Shown: positions 33,846-42,677 of the stretch, in pieces
How the letters are laid out: each line of letters starts with the position of its first letter
How positions within the stretch are numbered: the stretch's first letter is position 1
NCBI RefSeq assembly: GCF_014705605.1
Contig: NZ_JACXIZ010000019.1
Coordinates: forward strand, 1 to 64,000
From: Paenibacillus sabuli
Lineage (GTDB): Bacteria > Bacillota > Bacilli > Paenibacillales > Paenibacillaceae
DNA length: 64,000 nt
Direction of reading: 5' to 3'
Position numbers and translations under genes: made by a program
Notes under the pieces: model-generated
Told to the model about the DNA's origin: nothing
Seen by the model: the letters and a program-made list of their open reading frames with translations, nothing else
The model's database searches: none

Positions 33846-33873
33846 CTATCGGCGGCCCTTCCCCAATTGTTTA
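33846..33873 (-). promoter_or_regulatory. sigma-D-type promoter before the SLH gene
   Basis: Minus-strand TAAA, 16-base spacer, GCCGATAG: a full -35 match and 7 of 8 at -10, with the same spacer as the flagellin and flgM promoters. A 7-base inverted repeat (CCCAATT at 33862-33868, AATTGGG at 33887-33893) flanks the -35. Confidence 0.6.
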
Positions 33874-33907
33874 GACCTCAGGGAATAATTGGGACCAGGA
33901 AAAAAGG

Positions 33908-33953
33908 AAAAAAACGAAACGAGACGCCCTGGTTGCAGGACACTAACGTTTCG
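33908..33953 (-). terminator. intrinsic terminator of tagO
   Basis: Minus-strand CGAAACG and CGTTTCG pair around a 25-base loop and are followed by seven T. The short stem and long loop make it weaker than others in the window. Confidence 0.55.
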
Positions 33954-34011
33954 TCTAAAAGGTTTTCGTCTAGATGTATGGTGAAAAAGTGCCAAGGTGG
34001 ACGAAATTGCG

Positions 34012-35142
34012 TTACTTTGTTCGAGACGACTGCGCGTTCCATCCATTGATTGCGCGCCGCAGGAAATTGATCACCGGTCGTCTCGTCTTGTCCACCAGCC
34101 CGATTAGCTCGGCGCCGATCTGAAGGCCGAACACGAGCACGCAGACCACGGCAAACGCGACCCAATTGGCGGCTGCCGATTGCACGAACACAGCTTGCAC
34201 GATGGCGCAGGCGCCAAAAAATCCGGCGATGCCGTAGATGATCAGCACCGTCTTGCGATGACTGAAGCCAAGCTCGCGCAGGCAATGGTGCAAGTGGCCT
34301 TTGTCCGGCGCAAAAATCGGCTTTTTGTTGACCATGCGGCGAACGATGGCAAAAAAAGTGTCGGAAAGCGGCACGCCGATAATCAAGAGTGGTGTAATGA
34401 AGGAAACGATCGTCACCTGCTTGAAGGCCAGCATGGAAAGCATGGCCAAGCTGAAGCCGAGAAACAGGGAGCCGGAATCGCCCATGAAAATTTTGGCCGG
34501 GTGGAAATTAAACACGAGAAAGCCGAGAATTCCGCCAAGCAGCAGCACACTCATCAAAATAATCGGCTCAAAGCCCATGAGCGCGGCCATAATCGCAATC
34601 GTGCCGATCGCGATGCCCGATACACCTGATGCCAGCCCGTCAAGACCGTCAATGAGATTAATCGCATTGGTTACGCCGACAATCCAGAAGATCGTAAGCG
34701 GGATACTGATCCAATCCGCGATGGGCTGCATCGTTTCGCCGAACGGAATGTTAAGCAAATTAATGCGAACGCCGAAGCCGAGCACGACGATGCCTGCCGC
34801 CACCAGCTGCCCCGCCAGCTTGACCTTGGCCGAGAGCTCGAAGCGATCGTCCAGCGCGCCGATCAGCACAATCAACGTGCCGCCGACCAGCATTGCCCGC
34901 ATCAGGTTCATATCATAATCGTTCAGCAGCCCCTCGGGCGCAAATGGCAGCACGAGAAGCAAACCGGCCGCAAATGCGACATAAATCGCAAGTCCGCCCA
35001 TGCGCGGCATAATCCGGGTATGCACCTTGCGATGGTTCGGCTTGTCGATCGCCCCGATTGCAAACGCCAGGCGGCGCACGAGCGGTGTCAGTGCGAGCGA
35101 AAGGATGAGTGCAACTGCAAATCCAGCGAAATAAACGGCCAT
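34012..35142 (-). CDS. tagO: undecaprenyl-phosphate N-acetylglucosamine-1-phosphate transferase
   Basis: A 376-residue polytopic membrane enzyme of the MraY/WecA family. It puts GlcNAc-1-phosphate on undecaprenyl phosphate, the first step of wall glycopolymer synthesis. Motifs in order: GALDDRFEL (Asp pair), NAINLIDGLDGLASG, FMGDSGSLFLG and the C-terminal DKGHLHHCL histidine motif. About ten or eleven membrane segments. ATG with AAGGGGAATTCGAA ahead and its own promoter at 35176-35204. Together with the TagA-type enzyme and CsaB upstream it suggests assembly of the polymer that holds the SLH proteins. Confidence 0.95.
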   Translation of the reverse strand: MAVYFAGFAVALILSLALTPLVRRLAFAIGAIDKPNHRKVHTRIMPRMGGLAIYVAFAAGLLLVLPFAPEGLLNDYDMNLMRAMLVGGTLIVLIGALDDRFELSAKVKLAGQLVAAGIVVLGFGVRINLLNIPFGETMQPIADWISIPLTIFWIVGVTNAINLIDGLDGLASGVSGIAIGTIAIMAALMGFEPIILMSVLLLGGILGFLVFNFHPAKIFMGDSGSLFLGFSLAMLSMLAFKQVTIVSFITPLLIIGVPLSDTFFAIVRRMVNKKPIFAPDKGHLHHCLRELGFSHRKTVLIIYGIAGFFGACAIVQAVFVQSAAANWVAFAVVCVLVFGLQIGAELIGLVDKTRRPVINFLRRAINGWNAQSSRTK

Positions 35143-35175
35143 TTCGAATTCCCCTTTTCTTTTACGCCGGTCCTT

Positions 35176-35204
35176 ATTATACTCCGCTTAAACCCGAAAT
35201 CCAA
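35176..35204 (-). promoter_or_regulatory. sigma-A-type promoter of tagO
   Basis: Minus-strand TTGGAT, 17-base spacer, TATAAT. It lies 34-62 bases before the tagO start codon. Confidence 0.68.
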
Positions 35205-35239
35205 TCCTGATTTTTCGCAAGTCGAAAAAGGAATCGGAC

Positions 35240-36052
35240 TTATTTGGAGCTTCCATGAGGATTTAACACCATTTTTCGCTCGCGAATCACTTTTAGCGCA
35301 AATTTCGGCAAGACCAGCATGCGCGGCAATCGCGAGGGCTGCTTCAGCAACCGGTAAAACCACTCCAGCTTCAGCTTGCGCATCAGCAGCGGCGCCCGCT
35401 TGAGCTTGCCCGCAATGATGTCGAAGCTGCCGCCGACCCCCATCACCAGGGGGACGCCTAGCGCCGCCTTGTGCTCGGCAATCCATGGCTCCTGATTCGA
35501 AGCGGCCCGCGCGACAAAAAGCAGGTCCGGCTGCGCAGCCCGAACTTCCGCAATCACCTGTGCGTCTTCGGAAGCGTCGAAATAACCGTTGCGCGCGCCG
35601 ACAAGGGTGACGAGGGGGAACTGTCGGCCAAGCCGTGCGGCCGCCTCGTCGACCACCTCCTGCGAGGAGCCGAGCAAAAACACGCGCCACCGCTTGGACT
35701 CGCCGACCGTCATCAGACGGTGCAGCAAGTCGAACCCGGCGACCCGCTCGGTCACCGGCTCTCCGACATAATTGGCCGCCCATACGACGCCCGCGCCGTC
35801 GGGCACGATCAGATCGGCGCTGGCCATGGCCCGGTAATACCGTTCGTCCTCGAGCGCCGCCATTACCATAATCGGGTTGCCCGTCACAATCTGTGCAGGC
35901 TCCCGCCGATTGACGACCTCGATCAGCCGCGCTACTGTTTCCTCCATACTTAATTTGCTAAACGGCAATCCGTAAATCGACACCGCCGGCACGTCAGCCA
36001 GCGCAGATGCCTTATGTGGTTCAGCATCGTATTGCCTGGTCAAAGGCTTCAC
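35240..36052 (-). CDS. WecG/TagA/CpsF family glycosyltransferase
   Basis: A roughly 270-residue peripheral glycosyltransferase. In the TagA family it adds N-acetylmannosamine to the TagO product to complete the linkage unit. Signatures are QIVTGNPIMVMAALEDERYYRAMASADLIVPDGAGVVWA, RVAGFDLLHRLM, VFLLGSSQEVVDEAAARL and GVGGSFDIIAGKLKRAP. The GTG at 36052 overlaps the csaB stop (GTGA). A TTG at 36043 has a better spaced GAGGTG ribosome site and is an equally possible start. Open frame further upstream is a shadow of csaB. Confidence 0.92.
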   Translation of the reverse strand: MKPLTRQYDAEPHKASALADVPAVSIYGLPFSKLSMEETVARLIEVVNRREPAQIVTGNPIMVMAALEDERYYRAMASADLIVPDGAGVVWAANYVGEPVTERVAGFDLLHRLMTVGESKRWRVFLLGSSQEVVDEAAARLGRQFPLVTLVGARNGYFDASEDAQVIAEVRAAQPDLLFVARAASNQEPWIAEHKAALGVPLVMGVGGSFDIIAGKLKRAPLLMRKLKLEWFYRLLKQPSRLPRMLVLPKFALKVIRERKMVLNPHGSSK

Positions 36053-37188
36053 CTCTTTATTTGCTCTTGCAGTAGTTCGACGACGCGTCGGGCAGGCCTT
36101 CTCGCCTCCGCCTTCATATGGTCGATCGTATCGCGGTGCCGCATCCGCCAGCCCTCTGCGTCGCTCAACATCGCTTCGGCCGCATCGGCCAACGCCCCGG
36201 CATCCAGCGCTTCGGTCGTGCCGACCGCCTCCAGGTCCAAGCGAGCGAGAAACTGATCGATCTTGGGGTCGTAGGATACGCCGAGCATCGGCACCTCCGC
36301 GCCGGCTGCATAAATCAGCGCGTGCAGGCGCATGCCGAGCAGCGCATCGCAACGGCTCACCTCCGCCAGCATACGCCGCGGGTTATCCTGCGGTTGAGCG
36401 AGCTCGGCTACGCTCTCTCCGAGCTCGCCCAAGCGTTCCATGACCTCGGAGGAGGCCGCCGCGTCATCCGGCAGATGAAACGGCAAAAACCGAAGCCGCA
36501 GCTTGCGGCGGCGCGCCAAGGCGCCAAGCGCAGCTGCGATGCGACGAAGCTCCTCGCGGTCCGAGCGCCAATAGCGGACCGAGACGCCGAGCACCGGCAT
36601 ACCGGACTCCGGCTCCGACTGACCGGACTCTAGCTCGCCGAGCGGCGTCAGGCCCATCACCGGGTCCGGCACGACATCGACGCGCCCCTCGGCGATGCCG
36701 AGCCGCTGCAGGTAGCGCGCGGACTCGGCATCGCGCACGGAGATATACGTACTGCCGCGCATGACGCTCCGAATGAGCGGATGCATCCATGCGCGCCGCA
36801 CCGGGCCGACGCCCTGGGCATAGATGAAGGTCGGCTTGCGCAGCCACTGCGCCAGCTTCAGGATGCCTGCGTAATACGGAATCGTATTGGCGCTGGTCAC
36901 ATCCTGCAGCAGGCTGCCGCCGCCGCTGATCAGACCGTCCGCGCCGCGCAGCGCGCTCAGCACCTCGGCCGGGCGCATGCGGTGCGCGGCGCGCACGCCG
37001 TACATGCGCGCCGTCTGCTCCGGGCGGATCGACAGTACGAGCGGCTCGATCGCCATACCCGCGGCTGCGGCTTCTGCTTCAAGCGCGAGCAGGATGGCCT
37101 GCAGGACGGCCTCGTCGCCGCTGTTGCCGAAGCCGTAATAGCCGGATATTACAACCGTTGCAGCCGGCTTGCGAGCGTTTTGCCCCAT
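36049..37188 (-). CDS. csaB: polysaccharide pyruvyl transferase CsaB
   Basis: A 379-residue enzyme that adds a pyruvyl ketal to the secondary wall polymer, the ligand of SLH domains. Family hallmarks are VVISGYYGFGNSGDEAVLQAIL at the start, GADGLISGGGSLLQDVTS, FIYAQGVGPV, SVRDAESARYL and CDALLGMRLHALIYA. The ATG at 37188 has GGAGG very close (2 bases) and lies 40 bases inside the 3' end of the DUF5693 gene, so the two are coupled. The wall polymer made with tagO/tagA and the three SLH proteins in this window make this the functional centre of the surface locus. Confidence 0.95.
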   Translation of the reverse strand: MGQNARKPAATVVISGYYGFGNSGDEAVLQAILLALEAEAAAAGMAIEPLVLSIRPEQTARMYGVRAAHRMRPAEVLSALRGADGLISGGGSLLQDVTSANTIPYYAGILKLAQWLRKPTFIYAQGVGPVRRAWMHPLIRSVMRGSTYISVRDAESARYLQRLGIAEGRVDVVPDPVMGLTPLGELESGQSEPESGMPVLGVSVRYWRSDREELRRIAAALGALARRRKLRLRFLPFHLPDDAAASSEVMERLGELGESVAELAQPQDNPRRMLAEVSRCDALLGMRLHALIYAAGAEVPMLGVSYDPKIDQFLARLDLEAVGTTEALDAGALADAAEAMLSDAEGWRMRHRDTIDHMKAEARRPARRVVELLQEQIKR

Positions 37189-39278
37189 TTCCTCCAGACT
37201 CCTTCCGCGAGCTGCCATACCCCGATCAGCACCAGTCCGAAGATGAGGCCGATGCCCAGACCAAGCGCGACGCGAATGGCCGAGATATAGACGGGCGTAT
37301 GAATATGGGCGAACGTATCCACCATCGACAGCTGCCCCATCGCCGCGACGATGAGCAGCACCCAGGCCGCCCGGTAGCGGAGCGCCAGGAAAATACCGGC
37401 CAGCAGCAGCGGATGCGCGAACATAAATTCCTTGAAGCGCGGCCGTACGCCAATCGTTGTCTCCAGCGTCGTGCGGATCAGCATCTCCACGCTGCTGGCC
37501 TGACCCGAATTGCCTGTGCGGGACAAGTAATACATGCCCGCGACGCCCAATACGCCGGCCACGACGACCCACAGCACCGTAATCTGCAGCCGCAGCAGCT
37601 TGCGCAGATTGTCCAGCGGCGAAGCCCCTGTATACAAGAAGACATACAGCGCCACAAGCGCGATCGGCGCCAAATGAAGCAGACTGACGCCCCGGAATTG
37701 CTGCAGCACCAGGCTATACGTGACATTGTTGAGCAATGCGATAATGAGCGGCACGGCGACGAGCGAGAGCACTGCGGCGGCGACGTACAGACCGATTGCC
37801 ATCGTCAGCCTGCGGGCAGCCGGCAGGCCGTGGAATACCCACTGGCCTCCGAACAGCTTGTCCGATCGAGCTGCCCTGCGATCCGACTCGTCCCAGCTGC
37901 CGCCGACATAGCGGCGATCGCCCTCGGTATGCAGCCGGATGCGGTTCAGCACCCAGATCAGCGCCAGTGTCGGCGCCGCGATGGAAGCGCCGAGCGCGAG
38001 CCCCTGCTCGAGCAGAGCAGACGACAGCACATACAAGCCCGCGCTCCCGATCAGTCCGAGCACGAAGGCCGGCGTCAGCAGCAGCGGCAGGAATGCGCCG
38101 ATGAGCAGCGCAATCAACGCGATCGCGCCGAGCGCAGCCACGCCCTTCAGCGGCGTGCTCCAGCTCGGGTGTTGATAATCGAACGACTTCGCCTGGCCGG
38201 TTGAGAAGCCAAAGTCGGCAAGGCGCGCAATCGCGCCCGCATTGTCTTCGTCTCCGCGCAACGCATCGTAGAGGTTATCCAGCGAGTGGACAATGCCCCC
38301 CTCCTCCAGACTGCGGAATGGCTGGCTGTTCATATAGAACATGCGAATATTGCGATCCTTGGCCGCCAGGACGAAGCGATCGGCAATCGTCTCCGGGCTG
38401 AGCCGCATTGCCTCGGCGTCGGAGAGCGAGTGCAGCCGCACCACGTCGTAATCGGTCGCATAAGCCAGTTGGTTGAACCCGCTCTGCTGGTTGCTCAAAT
38501 TCTCGATCGCCACCAGTCCGATGCCGTGCTTGTTCAGCAGCTCGCCGAATATGCGAAGGCTGCCCAGCTCGGCTTCGTCGGCGAAGCCCGTCGCCGTCGC
38601 GCCGTCGAACAGGATGCGCTCGACGCCGAGCGCTTTGAATTGCGCGAGCAGTGCGTCGACCCGCTCCTCCTCGAACGGACGGATGCGGTCCGATAGGCGC
38701 GGCAGAATCTGGAACCCGGCGGCTCTGATCTCCTCTAGCGCGAGCGGATCGGGCGGCATCGTCTTGACAACCGCATCCTCCAGAGACGTCCGCAGCAGGA
38801 GGCCGGGACGGCCTTCGTACGCCCAAGGCTCGACCTGCACCTCCGCCTTGGCGAAGGTCGTCTCGATCATCGGCGTCAATGCCTCGGCCGTACGCGCATC
38901 GGGAAAGAGCACATAGGCATAGTTGGCGTTCACCGGCGCGGGCTCGCCCTGCAGCAGCGCCATCTGGGCGGAGCTGTAGAGCGCCACCCGTCCGGCCCAG
39001 CTCAGCTCGTCCAGATTGCTCTCGAATACCGCCATCGTCGTGACGCCGGCTTCCCGCATATGCTCGAGCTGTCCGGCGACGAAGTCCTCGGGCTCCCCGT
39101 AATACGAGCCGATGCGCAGCACATCGCGATAATTCACCACAAATTCCACTTGATTGGAGGAATCCTCCATTTGGACCCTCAGCACCGTCAAAGGCACGGC
39201 GGCGATCAGCCCGAGGACGACGAGTCCCCACAGCCACTTCCGCGCCTTGCGGTTCAGATTTTGCATCGATTGCAGCAC
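37149..39278 (-). CDS. DUF5693 family membrane protein
   Basis: A roughly 709-residue integral membrane protein. One N-terminal helix (about 18-36) is followed by a long extracytoplasmic domain (about 40-380; SNLDELSWAGRVALYSS, ERILFDGATATGF). About nine membrane segments to the C-terminus follow, interrupted by a cytoplasmic loop near 450-490. The family is found beside csaB in Paenibacillaceae-type genomes, which suggests a role in wall-polymer export or modification; its activity is unknown. The GTG at 39278 has AGGGAG eight bases ahead; a GTG at 39287 is the alternative. It follows the phosphoglucomutase gene directly. Confidence 0.85.
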   Translation of the reverse strand: MLQSMQNLNRKARKWLWGLVVLGLIAAVPLTVLRVQMEDSSNQVEFVVNYRDVLRIGSYYGEPEDFVAGQLEHMREAGVTTMAVFESNLDELSWAGRVALYSSAQMALLQGEPAPVNANYAYVLFPDARTAEALTPMIETTFAKAEVQVEPWAYEGRPGLLLRTSLEDAVVKTMPPDPLALEEIRAAGFQILPRLSDRIRPFEEERVDALLAQFKALGVERILFDGATATGFADEAELGSLRIFGELLNKHGIGLVAIENLSNQQSGFNQLAYATDYDVVRLHSLSDAEAMRLSPETIADRFVLAAKDRNIRMFYMNSQPFRSLEEGGIVHSLDNLYDALRGDEDNAGAIARLADFGFSTGQAKSFDYQHPSWSTPLKGVAALGAIALIALLIGAFLPLLLTPAFVLGLIGSAGLYVLSSALLEQGLALGASIAAPTLALIWVLNRIRLHTEGDRRYVGGSWDESDRRAARSDKLFGGQWVFHGLPAARRLTMAIGLYVAAAVLSLVAVPLIIALLNNVTYSLVLQQFRGVSLLHLAPIALVALYVFLYTGASPLDNLRKLLRLQITVLWVVVAGVLGVAGMYYLSRTGNSGQASSVEMLIRTTLETTIGVRPRFKEFMFAHPLLLAGIFLALRYRAAWVLLIVAAMGQLSMVDTFAHIHTPVYISAIRVALGLGIGLIFGLVLIGVWQLAEGVWRKWGKTLASRLQRL

Positions 39279-39290
39279 GCGTTCCACTCC

Positions 39291-41000
39291 CTATGCTTGG
39301 TTGTCCACTCGTGCCATGACGTGCGACACGAGCTTGTTCATCGTTGCCGAAGCATCGGTCGCTGACGCTGCGCACACGGCGAAATAAACTTTAATTTTGG
39401 GTTCTGTTCCGGAAGGCCGCAAGCAGAACCAGGACCCGTCCTCGAGCATAAATTTCAATACATTCTCAGGCGGCAAGCCATCCAGCCCGCGAGCGTAGTC
39501 CAGCATCCGCTCCACCTTGGCGCCCTCCACCTCGACAGGCGGGTTGCTGCGCCAGTCCTCCATAATGGCGACGATTTTTTGCAGGCCGTCCACCCCCTTG
39601 AGCGTACGGGACTCCAGCTGCTCCTGATACGTGCCGAAGCGATCGTACAGCTCGCCGAGCACATCGCAGAGGGTCTTGCCCTGACGCTTGTAATACGCCG
39701 CGGCCTCGCTGATCAGCAGCGAAGCGATGACCGCATCCTTATCCCGAGCATACGTGCCGGCCAGATAACCATAGCTTTCCTCGTAGCCGAACAGAAAATG
39801 CTTGTCTCCGGTCTCCGCATACCCGGTCATGCGCTCCCCGATATACTTGAAGCCGGTCAGCGTATTGACGACCTCTGCGCCGTAAGAGCGAGCGATATCG
39901 GCGCCCATCTCGCTGGTCACGATCGTTTTGACGACGACGCCGTTCGCCGGCAGCTCCCCGCGATCCTGGAGCTGGCCGAGCAAATAGTGGATCATCAGCG
40001 CCCCCGACTGATTGCCGGACAAGGCGACGTATTCGCCGGACTGGTCCCGGACGACCGCACCCATTCGGTCACAGTCCGGATCGGTGCCGATGATGAGATC
40101 CGCACCGTTCTCGCGTGCCAGCTCAAGGGCGAGCGTGAAGGCGGCGCGCTCCTCGGGATTGGGAGAATCGACCGTGCTGAAGTTGCCGTCCGGCTGCTCC
40201 TGAGCCGCGACGACGCTGACCTGGCCGAAGCCTGCCCGCTCGAGTACGGCCCGCACCGGCCTGTTGCCCGCGCCGTGCAGCGGCGTGTAGATAATGCGCA
40301 CTTCATTGCCCATCCCCTGTGCCAACAATTCGCGGTTGGCGGCATGCGCCACGACCGTGTCGATATATTGCGTATCGGCCGACTCGTCCAGCCAGCGCAG
40401 CAGTCCGGCGGCCTCGGCCTCGGCCTGCGCCATGCGGCGCACCCGATCGAAGCCGCCGACCTGCCCGATATAGGCGATGACCTGCTCCGCGTCGTCCGGG
40501 ACGAGCTGACAGCCCTCGCCGTCGTACACCTTGTAGCCGTTATACTCAGGCGGGTTGTGACTGGCCGTGATGACAATGCCGCCGTTCGCGCCGAGCGCCC
40601 GCACCGCATAGGACAGCTGCGGTGTCGGGCGCAGCCCTTTGAATAGATGCACGACAATGCCGTTGGCCGCCAGCACGAGGGCCGCCTCGAGCGCGAATTC
40701 CGGAGATTGGTGACGCGAGTCGTGGGCGATCACTACCGAAGCCTGCGTTTCCCGGCTTGTCAGCCAGGCAGCCAGACCTTGGGTCGCTTTGCCGACCGTA
40801 TAAGCATTCATCCGATTCGTGCCGGCGCCCATGACGCCGCGCAGGCCGCCGGTTCCGAATTGCAGCTCCCGATAAAAGCGGTCCTCGATCTCCTTGGCGT
40901 CGCCTTCAATCGCGCGCAGCTCCGCCTTGGTGGCGTCGTCGATCGCCGGATCGTTCAGCCACGCTTCATACAAGACCGCCGCTTCCTGATTTGCGCCCAT
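39291..41000 (-). CDS. pgcA: alpha-phosphoglucomutase / phosphomannomutase
   Basis: A 569-residue enzyme interconverting glucose-6-phosphate and glucose-1-phosphate, supplying UDP-glucose for envelope polymers. Active serine Ser147 lies in ITASHNPPEYNGYKVY. The metal-binding loop is GTDPDCDRMG, the sugar loop FGYEESYGYL, and the phosphate-binding end RPSGTEPKIKVYFAV. Length and motifs match B. subtilis PgcA. The ATG at 41000 lies 3 bases after fabZ, with GGAAGGGG ahead in the fabZ end. Context supports a wall precursor role. Confidence 0.94.
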   Translation of the reverse strand: MGANQEAAVLYEAWLNDPAIDDATKAELRAIEGDAKEIEDRFYRELQFGTGGLRGVMGAGTNRMNAYTVGKATQGLAAWLTSRETQASVVIAHDSRHQSPEFALEAALVLAANGIVVHLFKGLRPTPQLSYAVRALGANGGIVITASHNPPEYNGYKVYDGEGCQLVPDDAEQVIAYIGQVGGFDRVRRMAQAEAEAAGLLRWLDESADTQYIDTVVAHAANRELLAQGMGNEVRIIYTPLHGAGNRPVRAVLERAGFGQVSVVAAQEQPDGNFSTVDSPNPEERAAFTLALELARENGADLIIGTDPDCDRMGAVVRDQSGEYVALSGNQSGALMIHYLLGQLQDRGELPANGVVVKTIVTSEMGADIARSYGAEVVNTLTGFKYIGERMTGYAETGDKHFLFGYEESYGYLAGTYARDKDAVIASLLISEAAAYYKRQGKTLCDVLGELYDRFGTYQEQLESRTLKGVDGLQKIVAIMEDWRSNPPVEVEGAKVERMLDYARGLDGLPPENVLKFMLEDGSWFCLRPSGTEPKIKVYFAVCAASATDASATMNKLVSHVMARVDNQA

Positions 41001-41003
41001 GCG

Positions 41004-41456
41004 CTACACCCCTTCCGCTTCGTGATCCGACTTATTCGTCAGCGCGAACATGATTTCGCCTTCCGCCACGACCTTGCCCTCGACGCTGGCGGTCGCTTTC
41101 CCTTTGCCGACGATGCCCTTCAGCCGGATAATCTCGACCTCCAGACGAAGCGCGTCGCCGGGCACCACTTGTCCGCGAAAGCGGAAGTTGTCAATGCCTG
41201 CAAAAAGTCCGATTTTGCCGCGGTTCGCCTCCACCTGCAGGATGGCCACCGAGCCGACCTGAGCCAGCGCCTCTACGATCAGCACGCCTGGCATCACCGG
41301 ATAACCCGGGAAATGGCCGGCAAAAAAAGGTTCGTTGACGGTTACGTTTTTCAGCCCGACGGCACGCTTGCCCGCATCCAGCTCCAAAATACGATCCACA
41401 AGCAAAAACGGATGGCGATGCGGGATAATCGCTTGAATCTGTTCGGTTGTCAGCAT
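41004..41456 (-). CDS. fabZ: 3-hydroxyacyl-ACP dehydratase FabZ
   Basis: A 150-residue hot-dog-fold enzyme of fatty acid elongation that removes water from 3-hydroxyacyl-ACP. Catalytic His48 lies in [16 protein letters not shown] and Glu62 in IVEALAQVG. Full length, ATG with AAAAAGGAGATGG ahead. It heads the run fabZ-pgcA-DUF5693-csaB-tagA, all with gaps under 15 bases or overlaps, linking lipid and wall-polymer supply. No FapR-type operator is evident upstream. Confidence 0.97.
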   Translation of the reverse strand: MLTTEQIQAIIPHRHPFLLVDRILELDAGKRAVGLKNVTVNEPFFAGHFPGYPVMPGVLIVEALAQVGSVAILQVEANRGKIGLFAGIDNFRFRGQVVPGDALRLEVEIIRLKGIVGKGKATASVEGKVVAEGEIMFALTNKSDHEAEGV

Positions 41457-41478
41457 AGCAGCTAACCATCTCCTTTTT

Positions 41479-41497
41479 AACGCGCTTTCCGCGCGTT
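41479..41497 (-). promoter_or_regulatory. hairpin in the fabZ leader
   Basis: AACGCGC-TTTCC-GCGCGTT has perfect 7-base arms directly upstream of the fabZ ribosome site. Read on the plus strand it is followed by TCTTTTTTT and looks like a plus-direction terminator. Read on the minus strand it is a leader hairpin flanked by A-runs. Confidence 0.5.
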
Positions 41498-41544
41498 TCT
41501 TTTTTTAGCGGGGTATGTAATAAAATGCGCTTCACTGTGTCACA

Positions 41545-41757
41545 CTAGTAGTATCCCCTGTACGGACTGCAGTCGTGCAGGTTGAGATAAAAGAGCCCTT
41601 TACGCGGAAGCCGCGCTTCCCGCACAGGGCTTTTTTTTGCCCCGACTTCGCTTTCCAGCCTGCCATACAGGTCCTCAATCATTATACCTTTCTCCGTATC
41701 AAAAAAAAACCGTCCTTCAGCTTGAGGGTCTCGCCAAGTTTCGACATACTCCGACAT
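41545..41757 (-). CDS. small hypothetical protein, doubtful
   Basis: An open frame of 70 codons with an ATG at 41757 and a weak GAGAGTGG site very close to it. The product (FFFDTEKGIMIEDLYGRLES start, HDCSPYRGYY end) matches nothing I know. About a quarter of the frame lies over the strong hairpin at 41591-41638, which argues that this may be non-coding. Confidence 0.3.
   Translation of the reverse strand: MSEYVETWRDPQAEGRFFFDTEKGIMIEDLYGRLESEVGAKKSPVREARLPRKGLFYLNLHDCSPYRGYY
41591..41638 (+). terminator. strong hairpin with plus-strand T-run
   Basis: GCCCT pairs with AGGGC, enclosing a second stem (GCGGAAGC with GCTTCCCGC), then eight T on the plus strand. No plus-strand gene lies upstream. 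It may insulate the gene at 41831 from antisense read-through, or act in reverse (TCTTTTATC on the minus strand). Confidence 0.6.
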
Positions 41758-41830
41758 CCACTCTCAGGTAAGATGGTAAAGGCATTGTCGATTCATGCCA
41801 AAATACATAGGTTCGAAGGAGGAACATCCC

Positions 41831-42583
41831 ATGGCTTATTGCACAGCCTGCGGACAGCAGCTGCAGCCGGGAGAGGCACACGCCTGTCCGGCCGCCGACG
41901 AGGTCGCTGCCGCCGCACAATCGCATCCGGCCAGCGCCGGGACGCGCGGCCAAGCCGCCGAAGGCGCGCGGCACATCGCCGCGCAATTTCGGCGTATCGA
42001 GCCCGGCGTGCTCGTCCGGCTGCTGCGGCAGCCGCGCGAGGCACTGTCGCTGGAAGGCCCGGCCGCTCCGGTCTACGGCTTCGTCGGTGTCGCCGCCGCG
42101 CTCATCGGCTTCATAATCTGGGCGATGCTGCTCGGCAACGAGCTGGCAAGCCTCGTCTTCGGCTTCGGCAGCAGTTCGATCTTTGACGCGTTCAGCGCCT
42201 ACCGGGCCGATATTTATTGGCGCATAATCGGCAGAATGCTGGTGATCGGGCTCGTCTCGAGCGCTGCCATGATTGGCGTGCTGTACGCCGCCGGACGCTG
42301 GCTCGGGGAGGCCAAGCTCCGCTTCGGGACGTTTTTTGCGTCCATCGGCGCCATGCAGCTCGTCTTCGGCGCCGGCTTCGTCCTGGCAGGCCTCTGCTCG
42401 CTGATCAATTTGCGCCTGTCGCTCTTCGTGATGCTCGTCGTACTGCTCGCGGCCCTGGTGCTTTTGGTGTCCGCCGCCTCCGATCTGCTGCGCGTGCCCA
42501 AGGCGCGCGAGGCCGCCTTCGCTGTGACCGTGATCGGCGGCTATCTGCTCGTGACCGGCTTGCTTCTCGCTCTCTTCCTATAG
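41831..42583 (+). CDS. zinc-ribbon membrane protein (Yip1/DUF-like)
   Basis: A 250-residue protein and the only plus-strand gene in the first 53 kb. An N-terminal zinc ribbon half-site (CTACGQQLQPGEAHAC, about residues 4-19) is followed by a polar linker and five hydrophobic segments (about 85-250). That layout is seen in Yip1-like or unassigned zinc-ribbon membrane proteins. ATG with AAGGAGGAACATCCC ahead; an upstream ATG at 41795 lacks support. Strongly GC-rich codon use like its neighbours. Function unknown. Confidence 0.8.
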   Translation: MAYCTACGQQLQPGEAHACPAADEVAAAAQSHPASAGTRGQAAEGARHIAAQFRRIEPGVLVRLLRQPREALSLEGPAAPVYGFVGVAAALIGFIIWAMLLGNELASLVFGFGSSSIFDAFSAYRADIYWRIIGRMLVIGLVSSAAMIGVLYAAGRWLGEAKLRFGTFFASIGAMQLVFGAGFVLAGLCSLINLRLSLFVMLVVLLAALVLLVSAASDLLRVPKAREAAFAVTVIGGYLLVTGLLLALFL

Positions 42584-42621
42584 TTCTGCCTCCGTCCGCC
42601 TGTGGCGGGCACATGCCGAAA

Positions 42622-42665
42622 CGGCGCCCGCACCTTCCTTTGGGAGGTGCGGGCGCCGCTTTTTG
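42622..42665 (+). terminator. intrinsic terminator of the zinc-ribbon gene
   Basis: CGGCGCCCGCACCT and AGGTGCGGGCGCCG pair perfectly, followed by CTTTTTG on the plus strand. It also separates convergent transcription from the EpuA-like gene. Confidence 0.88.
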
Positions 42666-42677
42666 TCAGGAATCGGA

